The notes beneath the pieces were generated by a model that worked only from the letters and a program-made list of their open reading frames with translations, was not told the origin of the DNA and made no database searches. A stretch of 35,459 nt of DNA from an uncultured Clostridia bacterium (GTDB taxonomy: Bacteria; Bacillota; Clostridia; Christensenellales; CAG-1252). The position numbers were made by a program, and so were the translations under genes. The stretch spans positions 1 through 35,459 of the forward strand of contig CAMOTC010000006.1 in NCBI GenBank assembly GCA_946625545.1. The letters run 5' to 3'. Shown here piece after piece: positions 25,309-31,754 of the stretch. Within the stretch, counting starts at the first letter, position 1. Every line of letters starts with the position of its first letter.

Positions 25309-26019
25309 TCAGTTTTTCCTTTGTCTCGTGTATTCGTACATACCGATACCTGCCGCCACGGAGACGTTCATCGAGGAGATCTCCCCCGTCATCGGGATAC
25401 GCACGGTGGCGTCCGACAGTTTCTTGGTCAATTGTGACACGCCGCTCCCCTCTGCGCCGAGGACGAGCGCGACGTCTCCCTTGAGATCGGCTTTCGAGAT
25501 GTCCTCTCCGTCCATATCCATCGCATAGACCTTAAAGAAGAGATCCTTCAGATCGCGGATCACGTCGTTGATATTGGTCACGCGGGCGACCTTGACGTAC
25601 TCCGCCGCGCCGCAAGAAGTCTTGATCACGGTATCGTTGACTGCGACCGCTCTGTGCTTTCCGATCACGACGCCCGACGCGCCGAGACACTCCGCGCTAC
25701 GCAGGATACTGCCGAGATTGTGCGGGTCCTCCACCCCGTCGAGGATCACGACGAGACGGCTCCCCTCATCTCCCGCGAGGATCTCCTCCATATCGCTGTA
25801 GGAAAAGTCCGTCGTGTAGGCGACGACCCCCTGATGCTTGCCGCTCGGGGAGAGCTTATCGAGGTTTTCCTTAGAGCAAAAGACCGCCTTCGCACCGCGT
25901 TCCTTCGCCGCGATCGCGATGGACTCTGCCATCTTGTCCCCCTTCTGCACGCAGATCTTGTCGATCGTGCGTCCCGCTTTGACCAGTTCTTTTACCGCAT
26001 TTTTCCCTTCTACGATCAT
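25309..26019 (-). CDS. rlmB: TrmH/SpoU-family 23S rRNA 2'-O-methyltransferase (RlmB-like)
   Basis: This 236-residue SPOUT methyltransferase has an N-terminal substrate-binding domain ('VEGKNAVKELVKAGRTIDKICVQKG', residues ~3-75). The catalytic knot domain has the three SPOUT motifs: 'LDGVEDPHNLGSILRSAECLGASGVVI', 'VALVLGAEGSGVSQ' and 'IPMTGEISSMNVSVAAGIGMYE'. Family members methylate a ribose in 23S rRNA (Gm2251 in E. coli) using SAM; other TrmH-type targets are possible. Its ATG overlaps the TGA of mrnC (ATGA), with a GGAG site before it. The mrnC-rlmB order is common in Firmicutes, which supports the RlmB call. Confidence 0.93.
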   Translation of the reverse strand: MIVEGKNAVKELVKAGRTIDKICVQKGDKMAESIAIAAKERGAKAVFCSKENLDKLSPSGKHQGVVAYTTDFSYSDMEEILAGDEGSRLVVILDGVEDPHNLGSILRSAECLGASGVVIGKHRAVAVNDTVIKTSCGAAEYVKVARVTNINDVIRDLKDLFFKVYAMDMDGEDISKADLKGDVALVLGAEGSGVSQLTKKLSDATVRIPMTGEISSMNVSVAAGIGMYEYTRQRKN

Positions 26020-26408
26020 ACTTTCTCCATCATCTCAAAGAGCTCTTGCAAGCGCTCTGTCTCCCCTATGAGATATAAATAGCCGATCACAGCCTCCAGC
26101 CCGCTCGCGCGGCGGTAGTCGGTCACGGAAAAATTCTTCGCGTGGTGGCGGCTCTTGCTGTTTCTCGCACGATGATAGATCTCGCTTTCCTCCTCGGTGA
26201 GGTGAGGAAGGATCCTCTCCGCCTGCTCAGACTGGGCGTGAGCGTTGACCTCCGCCGAAGCCTTCTTATGCAGGGCGCTCGCCTTTTCGCCGCAGGAAAG
26301 GGCGACTTTTGAGCGCACGTAGAGAGTCTCCACGCCGTCGCCCACAAAGGCGAGGACGAGAGGATTCATCTGTTTGACCTTATTTTTCTCTTGGGGTGAG
26401 ATAATCAT
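26016..26408 (-). CDS. mrnC: Mini-ribonuclease III (MrnC)
   Basis: This 130-residue RNase III-type nuclease lacks a double-stranded RNA-binding domain. 'NPLVLAFVGDGVETLYVR' holds the first catalytic Asp, and 'YRRASGLEAVIGYLYL' holds the second acidic site (Glu), as in MrnC. In Bacillus the enzyme matures 23S rRNA ends. The family usually reads GDAVYE at the first motif; here it is GDGVET, a mild variation. The ATG at 26408 has an AGGA site 7 nt upstream and a consensus promoter that gives a leader of only ~14 nt. It is the first gene of an operon with the rRNA methyltransferase and the P-type ATPase. Confidence 0.93.
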   Translation of the reverse strand: MIISPQEKNKVKQMNPLVLAFVGDGVETLYVRSKVALSCGEKASALHKKASAEVNAHAQSEQAERILPHLTEEESEIYHRARNSKSRHHAKNFSVTDYRRASGLEAVIGYLYLIGETERLQELFEMMEKV

Positions 26409-26425
26409 ACTTTTTTCCTACGGTT

Positions 26426-26454
26426 ATTATAGTATATTCTCCGTCGGAAATCAA
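26426..26454 (-). promoter_or_regulatory. Sigma-A promoter of the mrnC operon
   Basis: On the minus strand TTGATT (26454-26449), a 17-bp spacer and TATAAT (26431-26426), with a very short leader to the ATG at 26408. Confidence 0.85.
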
Positions 26455-26572
26455 TGAAATCACCCTACTCTCCCTCCCTCTTTCTCGCGAAAAAGAGGAT
26501 TTCTTAGAGGAAGTGAAAAAAGTGACCGATCCCCCCTTCTCATTTCGCCCTTCGCCGCATATCCTATGAGCG

Positions 26573-26648
26573 TGTGGAAATGTGCACGCCGAGGGGTCGA
26601 TTGTGGATAACTCGGTGGATAAGTGGACTACTTATGCAAAATTTGCAT
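26573..26648 (+). promoter_or_regulatory. DnaA-box-like cluster and palindrome upstream of the amidase gene
   Basis: TGTGGATAA (26602-26610) is the exact complement of the consensus DnaA box TTATCCACA. GGTGGATAA (26614-26622) has one mismatch and TGTGGAAAT (26573-26581) two. An AT-rich palindrome with 7-bp arms (ATGCAAA / TTTGCAT, 26634-26648) follows. No dnaA or other origin gene is near, so a DnaA-controlled promoter is the more likely reading. A hairpin of CCTCTTT / AAAGAGG type lies upstream near 26478-26500. I see no gene in 26409-26695. Confidence 0.45.
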
Positions 26649-26695
26649 TTTTCACGTATAAAAATGCGCTTTTTGTCACAAAGAAGGAGAGAAGT

Positions 26696-27406
26696 ATGTT
26701 CAAAGTGATCAAGCTGAAACGCATCCTCATCGTTCTCGTCGCCCTCGTCCTGGCGGCGGCTGTCATCGTCGCCGTGGTGCTCTCGGTGCGCGGGGGGAGC
26801 GCCGAAAACGCCTTCTCACCTCTCCCCAAAAGAACTATCGTGATCGACGCGGGGCACGGCGGTCAAGACCCCGGCGTCACGGGGATACGCACGGGAGTCA
26901 AGGAGAGCGATCTGAACCTGATGACCGCCCGCGTGCTCAGCGAGATCTTTCTCTCCGCGGGATATCGAGCGGTACAGACCCGCTACGACGAGGAGAGCAC
27001 CGTGGAGGGCGCCTTTGATAAGACGGCGGATATGGCGGCGAGGCGAGAAGTCATCCGCAACGCAGCCCCCGACGCCGTGATCTCCATCCACATGAATAAG
27101 TACGAGGACACCTCCCGCCGCGGCGTGCAGGTCTTCTATACGACGGAGGCGTCACGCGAGCTCGCCTTGAACATTCAAAAGCACCTCAATCAAACGATGA
27201 ATATGCCCACCCTCGGCAAGGAGTTTGACCCCATTCACGGCGACTACTATATCGCGGACAACGGCGATATCCCCTCCGTCATCGTGGAGTGCGCCTTTCT
27301 CTCCAACCCCATCGACGAGTCTCTGATCTTGAGCGCCGACTACAGGCTGCGACTCGCGTCCGAGATCGAGGTCGCGGTGGCGAGACACCTAAAGGCGAGC
27401 GTATAG
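26696..27406 (+). CDS. cwlD: N-acetylmuramoyl-L-alanine amidase, CwlD-like
   Basis: From the ATG at 26696 the product has 236 residues. One N-terminal membrane helix or signal anchor (~9-28) is followed by an Amidase_3 domain. The zinc ligands are visible: His in 'VIDAGHGGQDPG', Glu in 'GVKESDLNL' and His in 'ISIHMN'. The catalytic Glu is in 'VIVECAFLSNPIDE'. These enzymes cut the bond between muramic acid and L-Ala. The small size and single domain fit CwlD, which prepares muramic-delta-lactam in spore cortex, and the window holds other spore genes; a general wall amidase is the alternative. An AAGGAG site is 6 nt upstream of this ATG and none is near the longer starts. A terminator follows. 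Confidence 0.88.
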   Translation: MFKVIKLKRILIVLVALVLAAAVIVAVVLSVRGGSAENAFSPLPKRTIVIDAGHGGQDPGVTGIRTGVKESDLNLMTARVLSEIFLSAGYRAVQTRYDEESTVEGAFDKTADMAARREVIRNAAPDAVISIHMNKYEDTSRRGVQVFYTTEASRELALNIQKHLNQTMNMPTLGKEFDPIHGDYYIADNGDIPSVIVECAFLSNPIDESLILSADYRLRLASEIEVAVARHLKASV

Positions 27407-27430
27407 AGTGGCCGGTTTCTCGATCTATAA

Positions 27431-27464
27431 TAAAAAGGCTCTCTCAAGCGAGAAAGCCTTTTTT
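27431..27464. terminator. Two-way terminator between the amidase and lysine transporter genes
   Basis: AAAAAGGCT...TCTC pairs with GAGA...AGCCTTTTT around an AAGC loop, giving a T-run on both strands between the two convergent genes. Confidence 0.85.
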
Positions 27465-27487
27465 GTTTTGGGATAATCGAGGGGAGA

Positions 27488-29227
27488 TCAGGGCTCTTTC
27501 TTATCGGTCTCCTGCATCTCCTCGATCTCGTCAGTGACGACCGAGCTGCCCTGGACGGTCTCCTCGATCGGACGCTCCTCGGGATGCTTGGACAGCTTAC
27601 CGAAGAAGGCGCTGATCTTGTCGTCGATCTTATCGATGATGCCCTTCTTATTGAGGAAGTAGAGGAGCACCAATACTGCCGCGAGGAGTACTGCGCCGAT
27701 GCCGAGGGTCAAGCCCGCGCTGGCGCCGTAGGACTCACCGAACGGAGTTGCCGCGATGAATCCCATCACGAGATATACGATACCCGAAAGGATCGCGATC
27801 AGCGTCGCATAGGGGAGCTGGGTCTTCACGTGGTCGATATGGTTACACTGCGCGCCCGAGGACGCCATGATCGTGGTATCCGAGATCGGGGACACGTGGT
27901 CGCCGTACACCGCGCCCGCGAGAACTGCAGACATGGTGAGGAAGAAGAGGCCTTGGCTGATATTGACATCGATCACCGCCGTAGCGATGGGGATCAATAC
28001 ACCAAAGGTGCCCCAGGAGGTACCCGTCGCGAAGGATAAGAGGCATGCGATCAGGAAGAAGACGAAGGGGATCACGCCGAGCGCCATCGAATCTGCCGTC
28101 AAATTGTTCTTAACGAAGAGCTTCGCCATCAAGGTGCCTTCGAAATCTTCGAGGGTTTCGCCTTTCGCTCCCATAATTCCGCTCAAGGTCCAAGCGAAAG
28201 TCAAGATCAGGATGGCGGGGACCATGGACTTGAAGCCGTCCACGATGGACTCCATACTTCCCTTGAAGGTGATCGCTTTGGTGCAGAGATAGAAGACGAC
28301 GGTGATCACGAGAGCGACGAAGGAACCCATCGCAAGCGCGGAGCCCGCGTCGCAGTTGCTGAAGGCTTCAAGCACGGTCTCGGACTGGAGGGTCGTGCCG
28401 ATGACTTCCGCATCCCAATCGTAGTAGAAACCGTTGTAGATCATCGCGCCGATACAGCACACGATCAAGGTGACGATGGGGAAGACGAGGTTGATGACCT
28501 TGCCCTTGACATTCTCATCCGCTTCGACGTCCTTGGCAGGGAGATCGGTCTCACCCGCGAGGAGGTCACCGGTGGTCTCTGCGATCTTCTCGTTTCTCTT
28601 CATCTTGAAGAGGTCGAGCTTGAAGATGACGGTCACCACCATAAAGGCGATGGTCAGGAGAGCGTACATATTGAAGGGAATGGTCTTGACAAAGGTCAAG
28701 ATACCGTTCTCACCCTCGACGTTACCCGCAACAGCCGCCGCCCACGAAGAGATAGGAGCGATGATACAGATCGGCGCCGCGGTGGAGTCGATGAGATAGG
28801 CGAGCTTCGCATGGCTGACCTTATGCTTATCGGTCACGGGACGCATCGCGTTACCGACGGTCAAGCAGTTAAAGTAGTCGTCCACGAAGATCAGAGCGCC
28901 GAGACCGATGGTCGCGAGCTGCGCGCCTTTCTTGGTCTTTAGCTTCGTCGTAGCCCACTCGCCGTAAGCCTTTGAGCCGCCCGTCTTCACCATCAAGACG
29001 GCGAAGATGCCGAGGATCACGAGGAAGATCAAGATGCCGCCATTACCGCCGAGCGCAGCCCCCATCTTGATGAAGAGATTACTGATCGCCTCAACGGGAT
29101 TGCCCTTTGCAAGGAACATCGCACCGGTGAAGATGCCCGCGAAGAGGGACAAATACACCTGCTTGGTGATCAATGCGAGTAAGATCGCGATGATTGCGGG
29201 CACGAATGCCCAAAAAGTTGCTTCCAT
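27488..29227 (-). CDS. lysW: NhaC-family antiporter, probable lysine transporter
   Basis: This 579-residue protein has about twelve membrane helices and NhaC signatures: 'LGALIFVDDYFNCLTVGNAMRPVTD', 'ATGTSWGTFGVLIPIA' and 'AGAVYGDHVSPISDTTIMASSGAQCNHIDHVKTQLPYA'. NhaC proteins exchange Na+ for H+ or organic substrates. A lysine riboswitch with its own terminator lies directly upstream, and L-box-controlled NhaC members have been predicted as lysine importers under the name lysW; the role here is inferred from that. The ATG at 29227 has an AAAGGAG site 6 nt upstream. The open frame continues to 29488 only because it runs through the riboswitch. The C-terminal ~45 residues are charged and cytoplasmic. 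Confidence 0.88.
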   Translation of the reverse strand: MEATFWAFVPAIIAILLALITKQVYLSLFAGIFTGAMFLAKGNPVEAISNLFIKMGAALGGNGGILIFLVILGIFAVLMVKTGGSKAYGEWATTKLKTKKGAQLATIGLGALIFVDDYFNCLTVGNAMRPVTDKHKVSHAKLAYLIDSTAAPICIIAPISSWAAAVAGNVEGENGILTFVKTIPFNMYALLTIAFMVVTVIFKLDLFKMKRNEKIAETTGDLLAGETDLPAKDVEADENVKGKVINLVFPIVTLIVCCIGAMIYNGFYYDWDAEVIGTTLQSETVLEAFSNCDAGSALAMGSFVALVITVVFYLCTKAITFKGSMESIVDGFKSMVPAILILTFAWTLSGIMGAKGETLEDFEGTLMAKLFVKNNLTADSMALGVIPFVFFLIACLLSFATGTSWGTFGVLIPIATAVIDVNISQGLFFLTMSAVLAGAVYGDHVSPISDTTIMASSGAQCNHIDHVKTQLPYATLIAILSGIVYLVMGFIAATPFGESYGASAGLTLGIGAVLLAAVLVLLYFLNKKGIIDKIDDKISAFFGKLSKHPEERPIEETVQGSSVVTDEIEEMQETDKKEP

Positions 29228-29241
29228 ATTTTTCTCCTTTC

Positions 29242-29256
29242 GCGCCCTGTGGGCGC
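29242..29256 (-). promoter_or_regulatory. Hairpin abutting the ribosome binding site of the lysine transporter gene
   Basis: GCGCCC (29242-29247) and GGGCGC (29251-29256) form a 6-bp stem with a 3-nt loop one base upstream of AAAGGAG. The position matches the hairpin before ftsH. Confidence 0.55.
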
Positions 29257-29287
29257 ATTGTGATCGAATTGATCGCCTTTCCCGGTA

Positions 29288-29315
29288 AAAAAGAAAAAGC
29301 GGCACGAAGAGCCGC
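29288..29315 (-). terminator. Riboswitch expression-platform terminator
   Basis: On the minus strand GCGGC (29315-29311) pairs with GCCGC (29303-29299), followed by TTTTTCTTTTTT. It lies between the lysine aptamer and the transporter gene, as expected for lysine-dependent termination. Confidence 0.85.
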
Positions 29316-29346
29316 CTAAACGTCAAAAAACAAGAAGTCGTGGGTG

Positions 29347-29499
29347 GATAGCTCTCCGCAATGATGCGACAGTGCGAGGGATATTCTCCCGCGCCCCAGA
29401 ACGCACCGTTACAGGATCGAGCGCATCCTTCGGCGTGACTTCCTTTCCCACCGCAGGCTAGCCTGCCCTGCGGCTTATCATAAGTCACGCGCCTCTATC
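29347..29499 (-). ncRNA. Lysine riboswitch (L-box) aptamer
   Basis: Read on the minus strand, P1 is GATAG (29499-29495) with CTATC (29351-29347). Inside are the hallmarks of the lysine aptamer: GAGGCGCG near the 5' end, the GTGGGAAAGG segment, GCCGAAGGATGCG in the junction, CTGGGGCGC, and the 3' CTGTCGCATCATTGCGGAG before P1 closes. GCGTGACTT / AAGTCACGC (29433-29441 with 29482-29490) forms the long second stem, capped by a hairpin with the palindrome GCAGGCTAGCCTGC. The aptamer binds L-lysine and should promote formation of the downstream terminator, lowering transporter expression when lysine is plentiful. Several conserved blocks agree, so the call is strong. Confidence 0.92.
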
Positions 29500-29509
29500 G
29501 AATGAAAGT

Positions 29510-29538
29510 AGTATATACCTATATGCACCTGTCGTCAA
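29510..29538 (-). promoter_or_regulatory. Sigma-A promoter of the riboswitch transcript
   Basis: On the minus strand TTGACG (29538-29533), a 17-bp spacer and TATACT (29515-29510), ending about 10 nt before the aptamer. Confidence 0.85.
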
Positions 29539-29630
29539 GGATTTTTTTGTATAAACTGCGATTTTTAGTGTATATATGCGTGAATGATGCGCGTAATATT
29601 GGGTTCGCGCGGGCGGAAAAGCATTTCCCT

Positions 29631-29660
29631 TTGACTTTTCGCCCCTTCGGAGGGTATATT
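29631..29660 (+). promoter_or_regulatory. Sigma-A promoter of birA
   Basis: TTGACT (29631-29636), an 18-bp spacer and TATATT (29655-29660). The ATG at 29667 follows after GAGAGT. A GGAGGG in the spacer lies 12 nt before the ATG, so a ribosome binding site from a promoter further upstream cannot be excluded. Confidence 0.65.
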
Positions 29661-29666
29661 GAGAGT

Positions 29667-30422
29667 ATGAAAGATTTTGACGAAAGCAAGCTATCCTCCC
29701 TGTCTCACGCGGTCATACTATCCCGCACCGAAGAGACGGCGTCCACAAACGACGACCTGAAAGCCGCGGCGCGAACAGGCGCTCCCGACTATACTCTCCG
29801 CATCGCGGACAGACAGCTCGCGGGCAAGGGTCGATTGGGCCGCTCCTTCTACAGCGAAGGGGGACTGTATATGAGCATCCTGCTCCCCTGTAGAGAGGAG
29901 ACGATATCCTTTCTCACCCCTGCCGCGGCAGTTGCGGTGGCGAGAGCGATCGAGGAGCTCACGGGCAAAGCCGCCCTCGTCAAATGGGTAAACGACGTCT
30001 ATGTGGACGATAGGAAAGTGTGCGGCATCCTCGCAGAGAGCGTCGTCACGGAGAAGAGTCGCCGCATCGTCCTCGGGATCGGGGTAAATCTCGACACCCC
30101 GACGCAAGCCTTTCCCCCCGATATCCGCACGATCGCGGGATCGATCAGCGCGGATAGGAGCGCCCTCGCCGCGGCTATCCTCCGCCGCCTCTTTGCCCTT
30201 ACGGACAAGGGAGACCTCGCCCTTATACGACGCGAATATCGCGAACTCTGCTTCCTCGTCGGGAGAGAGGTCATCGTACATAAAGAAAACGGCTGCCGCA
30301 AGGCAACCGTCACAGGTCTGACCGACGCACTCTCCCTCTCCGTCCGATACACTACGGGAGAAAGCGAGGATCTCGTCGCAGGAGAGATCAGCGTCCGCCT
30401 ATTCGAGGACGAATCCCGATAG
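29667..30422 (+). CDS. birA: Biotin--[acetyl-CoA-carboxylase] ligase (BirA, no DNA-binding domain)
   Basis: The product is 251 residues. The catalytic domain has 'STNDDLK', 'QLAGKGRLGRSF' (biotinyl-AMP loop, GRGRxGR type), 'VKWVNDVYVDDRKVCGILAE' (KWPND-type motif) and a C-terminal SH3-like domain. It attaches biotin to carboxylase or decarboxylase carrier domains. The helix-turn-helix of repressor-type BirA is absent, so it should be a mono-functional ligase. The frame is open upstream to 29502, but the promoter and family length favour 29667. It is divergent from the lysine riboswitch transcript. Its last 24 bp overlap the end of the next lipoprotein gene on the other strand, and no terminator is seen. 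Confidence 0.95.
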   Translation: MKDFDESKLSSLSHAVILSRTEETASTNDDLKAAARTGAPDYTLRIADRQLAGKGRLGRSFYSEGGLYMSILLPCREETISFLTPAAAVAVARAIEELTGKAALVKWVNDVYVDDRKVCGILAESVVTEKSRRIVLGIGVNLDTPTQAFPPDIRTIAGSISADRSALAAAILRRLFALTDKGDLALIRREYRELCFLVGREVIVHKENGCRKATVTGLTDALSLSVRYTTGESEDLVAGEISVRLFEDESR

Positions 30423-31595
30423 ATCAAGACTCGCCGTATAGTGCGCTCCCCTCGGGTCGACTCGCGCGACGATGGTAAAGACCTTCACGCCGATGATCTT
30501 TCGGACTCTGTATTCCATACTGCCCTCTCCGAGATCAGTTTCGTTCAAGACGGTGCAGGAGCGCATCAAGTTTTCCACCGCGCTCACCCCCTCCGCAGTC
30601 AAATAATTCAATGTAAAAGAGTAGATCTCGCTCTCCTCGTCGAGGACTGTCACCGCGAGGCTTTCTCTCACACCCGGCAATCCCTCCAAAAAGTCGTGCG
30701 CCGCACTCGCATCGGGGATCGCCGCATAGTACACGCATTCCGCCCTGTGCTCCGCCGCCTGCGTTAAGAGGACGCCGCACCTCTCACAGCGCGCGTCTCC
30801 CCCTTCCGTTTCTTCCGAAGGATCGGCGATACCCTCGCCCTGTTTGGGGTCGTTCTCTCCCTCCCCTTCGCCGCTTTCCCCTTGACCTTCAAGGGAGGAG
30901 GTAGGGAGGAGCAGGGTGAGCTCCTCTCGCGTCAGATCGATCTCAACGACGGGGATCTCCGCACGGATATTCACCTCGTGATACTGCTCCGTACACTCGA
31001 AATACACATAGTAGGAGAGATGCTCGTACTCGTTGACCTTGCCCCACAGTTCGAGCCGTCCCTCGACGAGATCCTCCGTCTCGAGATAACCGCCTGCGGT
31101 GATCCGCGCCCTGCCGATTTCCTCACCTAGGACATAGATCGTAAAGTCACGGTCGGAGAGCAAGGAATTCATGCGGATATACCCGTCCTTGATAATGAGC
31201 TCGCCCGTGCCGTCAGAGGAGCCTGCGCCGTCATCATCGCTATGCGTTTCACCCTCCGAGGTCGCGCTGCCGCTCTCCGTCGAAGGGTCGCTCTCCTCGG
31301 TTTGTCCGCTTGTACCCGAGCCTTCCCCTTCGTGCGATTCGGGATCGTCCTGCGCTTTTGTCCCTTCGCCGATGTCGAGATCTACCCCTGCCTCTGTCCC
31401 GTCGGTGAGGCTGTCTCCATTGGACTCATCGCTGACGACGGCATCCGAAAAATCATCCGTCAAGGCGGCGGGCTCGTCCAGCGCGAGATCGGCGCAGGAA
31501 TAGAGACAGAGGAGCGCGATAAGGATCATCGCGACGACCGGGACGACAGTCACCCTGCTTCTACTTTTCCGCAAACGATTCAAAAGGGATTTCAC
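30399..31595 (-). CDS. Lipoprotein with acidic linkers and a C-x2-C / H-x3-C motif
   Basis: From the GTG at 31595 the product is 398 residues. A basic start (VKSLLNRLRKSRSR) and hydrophobic core end in lipobox L-Y-S-C (Cys ~34). A ~95-residue Asp/Glu/Ser/Gly spacer follows, then a beta-rich domain ('LIIKDGYIRMNSLLSDRDFTIYVLG'), a second acidic/Gly linker, and 'CERCGVLLTQAAEHRAEC', which has the spacing of a small C2HC zinc site. The last domain, ~115 residues, is mixed alpha/beta. The function is unknown. The GTG start is preferred because TTGCAT-17-TACTAT ends 7 nt before it; the ATG at 31631 lies inside the -35. Zinc motifs are unusual in exported lipoproteins. It converges on birA with a 24-bp overlap. 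Confidence 0.75.
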   Translation of the reverse strand: MKSLLNRLRKSRSRVTVVPVVAMILIALLCLYSCADLALDEPAALTDDFSDAVVSDESNGDSLTDGTEAGVDLDIGEGTKAQDDPESHEGEGSGTSGQTEESDPSTESGSATSEGETHSDDDGAGSSDGTGELIIKDGYIRMNSLLSDRDFTIYVLGEEIGRARITAGGYLETEDLVEGRLELWGKVNEYEHLSYYVYFECTEQYHEVNIRAEIPVVEIDLTREELTLLLPTSSLEGQGESGEGEGENDPKQGEGIADPSEETEGGDARCERCGVLLTQAAEHRAECVYYAAIPDASAAHDFLEGLPGVRESLAVTVLDEESEIYSFTLNYLTAEGVSAVENLMRSCTVLNETDLGEGSMEYRVRKIIGVKVFTIVARVDPRGAHYTASLDLSGFVLE

Positions 31596-31602
31596 GCACT
31601 TT

Positions 31603-31631
31603 ATAGTAGCATTTCCTGTCGAAAAATGCAA
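31603..31631 (-). promoter_or_regulatory. Sigma-A promoter of the C2HC lipoprotein gene
   Basis: On the minus strand TTGCAT (31631-31626), a 17-bp spacer ending TGC and TACTAT (31608-31603), then 7 nt to a GTG start. No Shine-Dalgarno sequence is present. Confidence 0.7.
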
Positions 31632-31674
31632 TATTTTGTCGCGTTAGACCGCTCCTTTCCCCCATTTTTTCATG

Positions 31675-31696
31675 AAAGCGCTTCGTTAAGCGCTTT
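31675..31696. repeat. Inverted repeat in the divergent lipoprotein / DUF1538 gap
   Basis: AAAGCGCTT (31675-31683) and AAGCGCTTT (31688-31696) form a perfect 9-bp stem with a CGTT loop, followed by TTCTTTTC on the plus strand. It lies upstream of the DUF1538 promoter with no plus-strand gene to terminate nearby, so it may be an operator. Confidence 0.5.
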
Positions 31697-31714
31697 TCTT
31701 TTCGCGCGTGGATA

Positions 31715-31723
31715 TGCTATAAT
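31715..31723 (+). promoter_or_regulatory. Extended -10 promoter of the DUF1538-PII operon
   Basis: TGCTATAAT (31715-31723) is a strong extended -10. The -35 region is weak (TTTTCT type). The leader to the GTG at 31755 is about 25 nt. Confidence 0.65.
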
Positions 31724-31754
31724 GATAAATAAGTTCTTATAGGAGGGGCGGGGC

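Noticed and set aside
26573-26648. Chromosomal origin of replication
   Set aside because: DnaA-like boxes are present, but dnaA, dnaN, rnpA/rpmH, parAB and gidA are all absent, and only three boxes are seen.
29228-29488. N-terminal extension of the NhaC protein
   Set aside because: The extra 87 codons are the riboswitch and terminator read as protein; the ATG at 29227 has a strong ribosome binding site and matches the family start.
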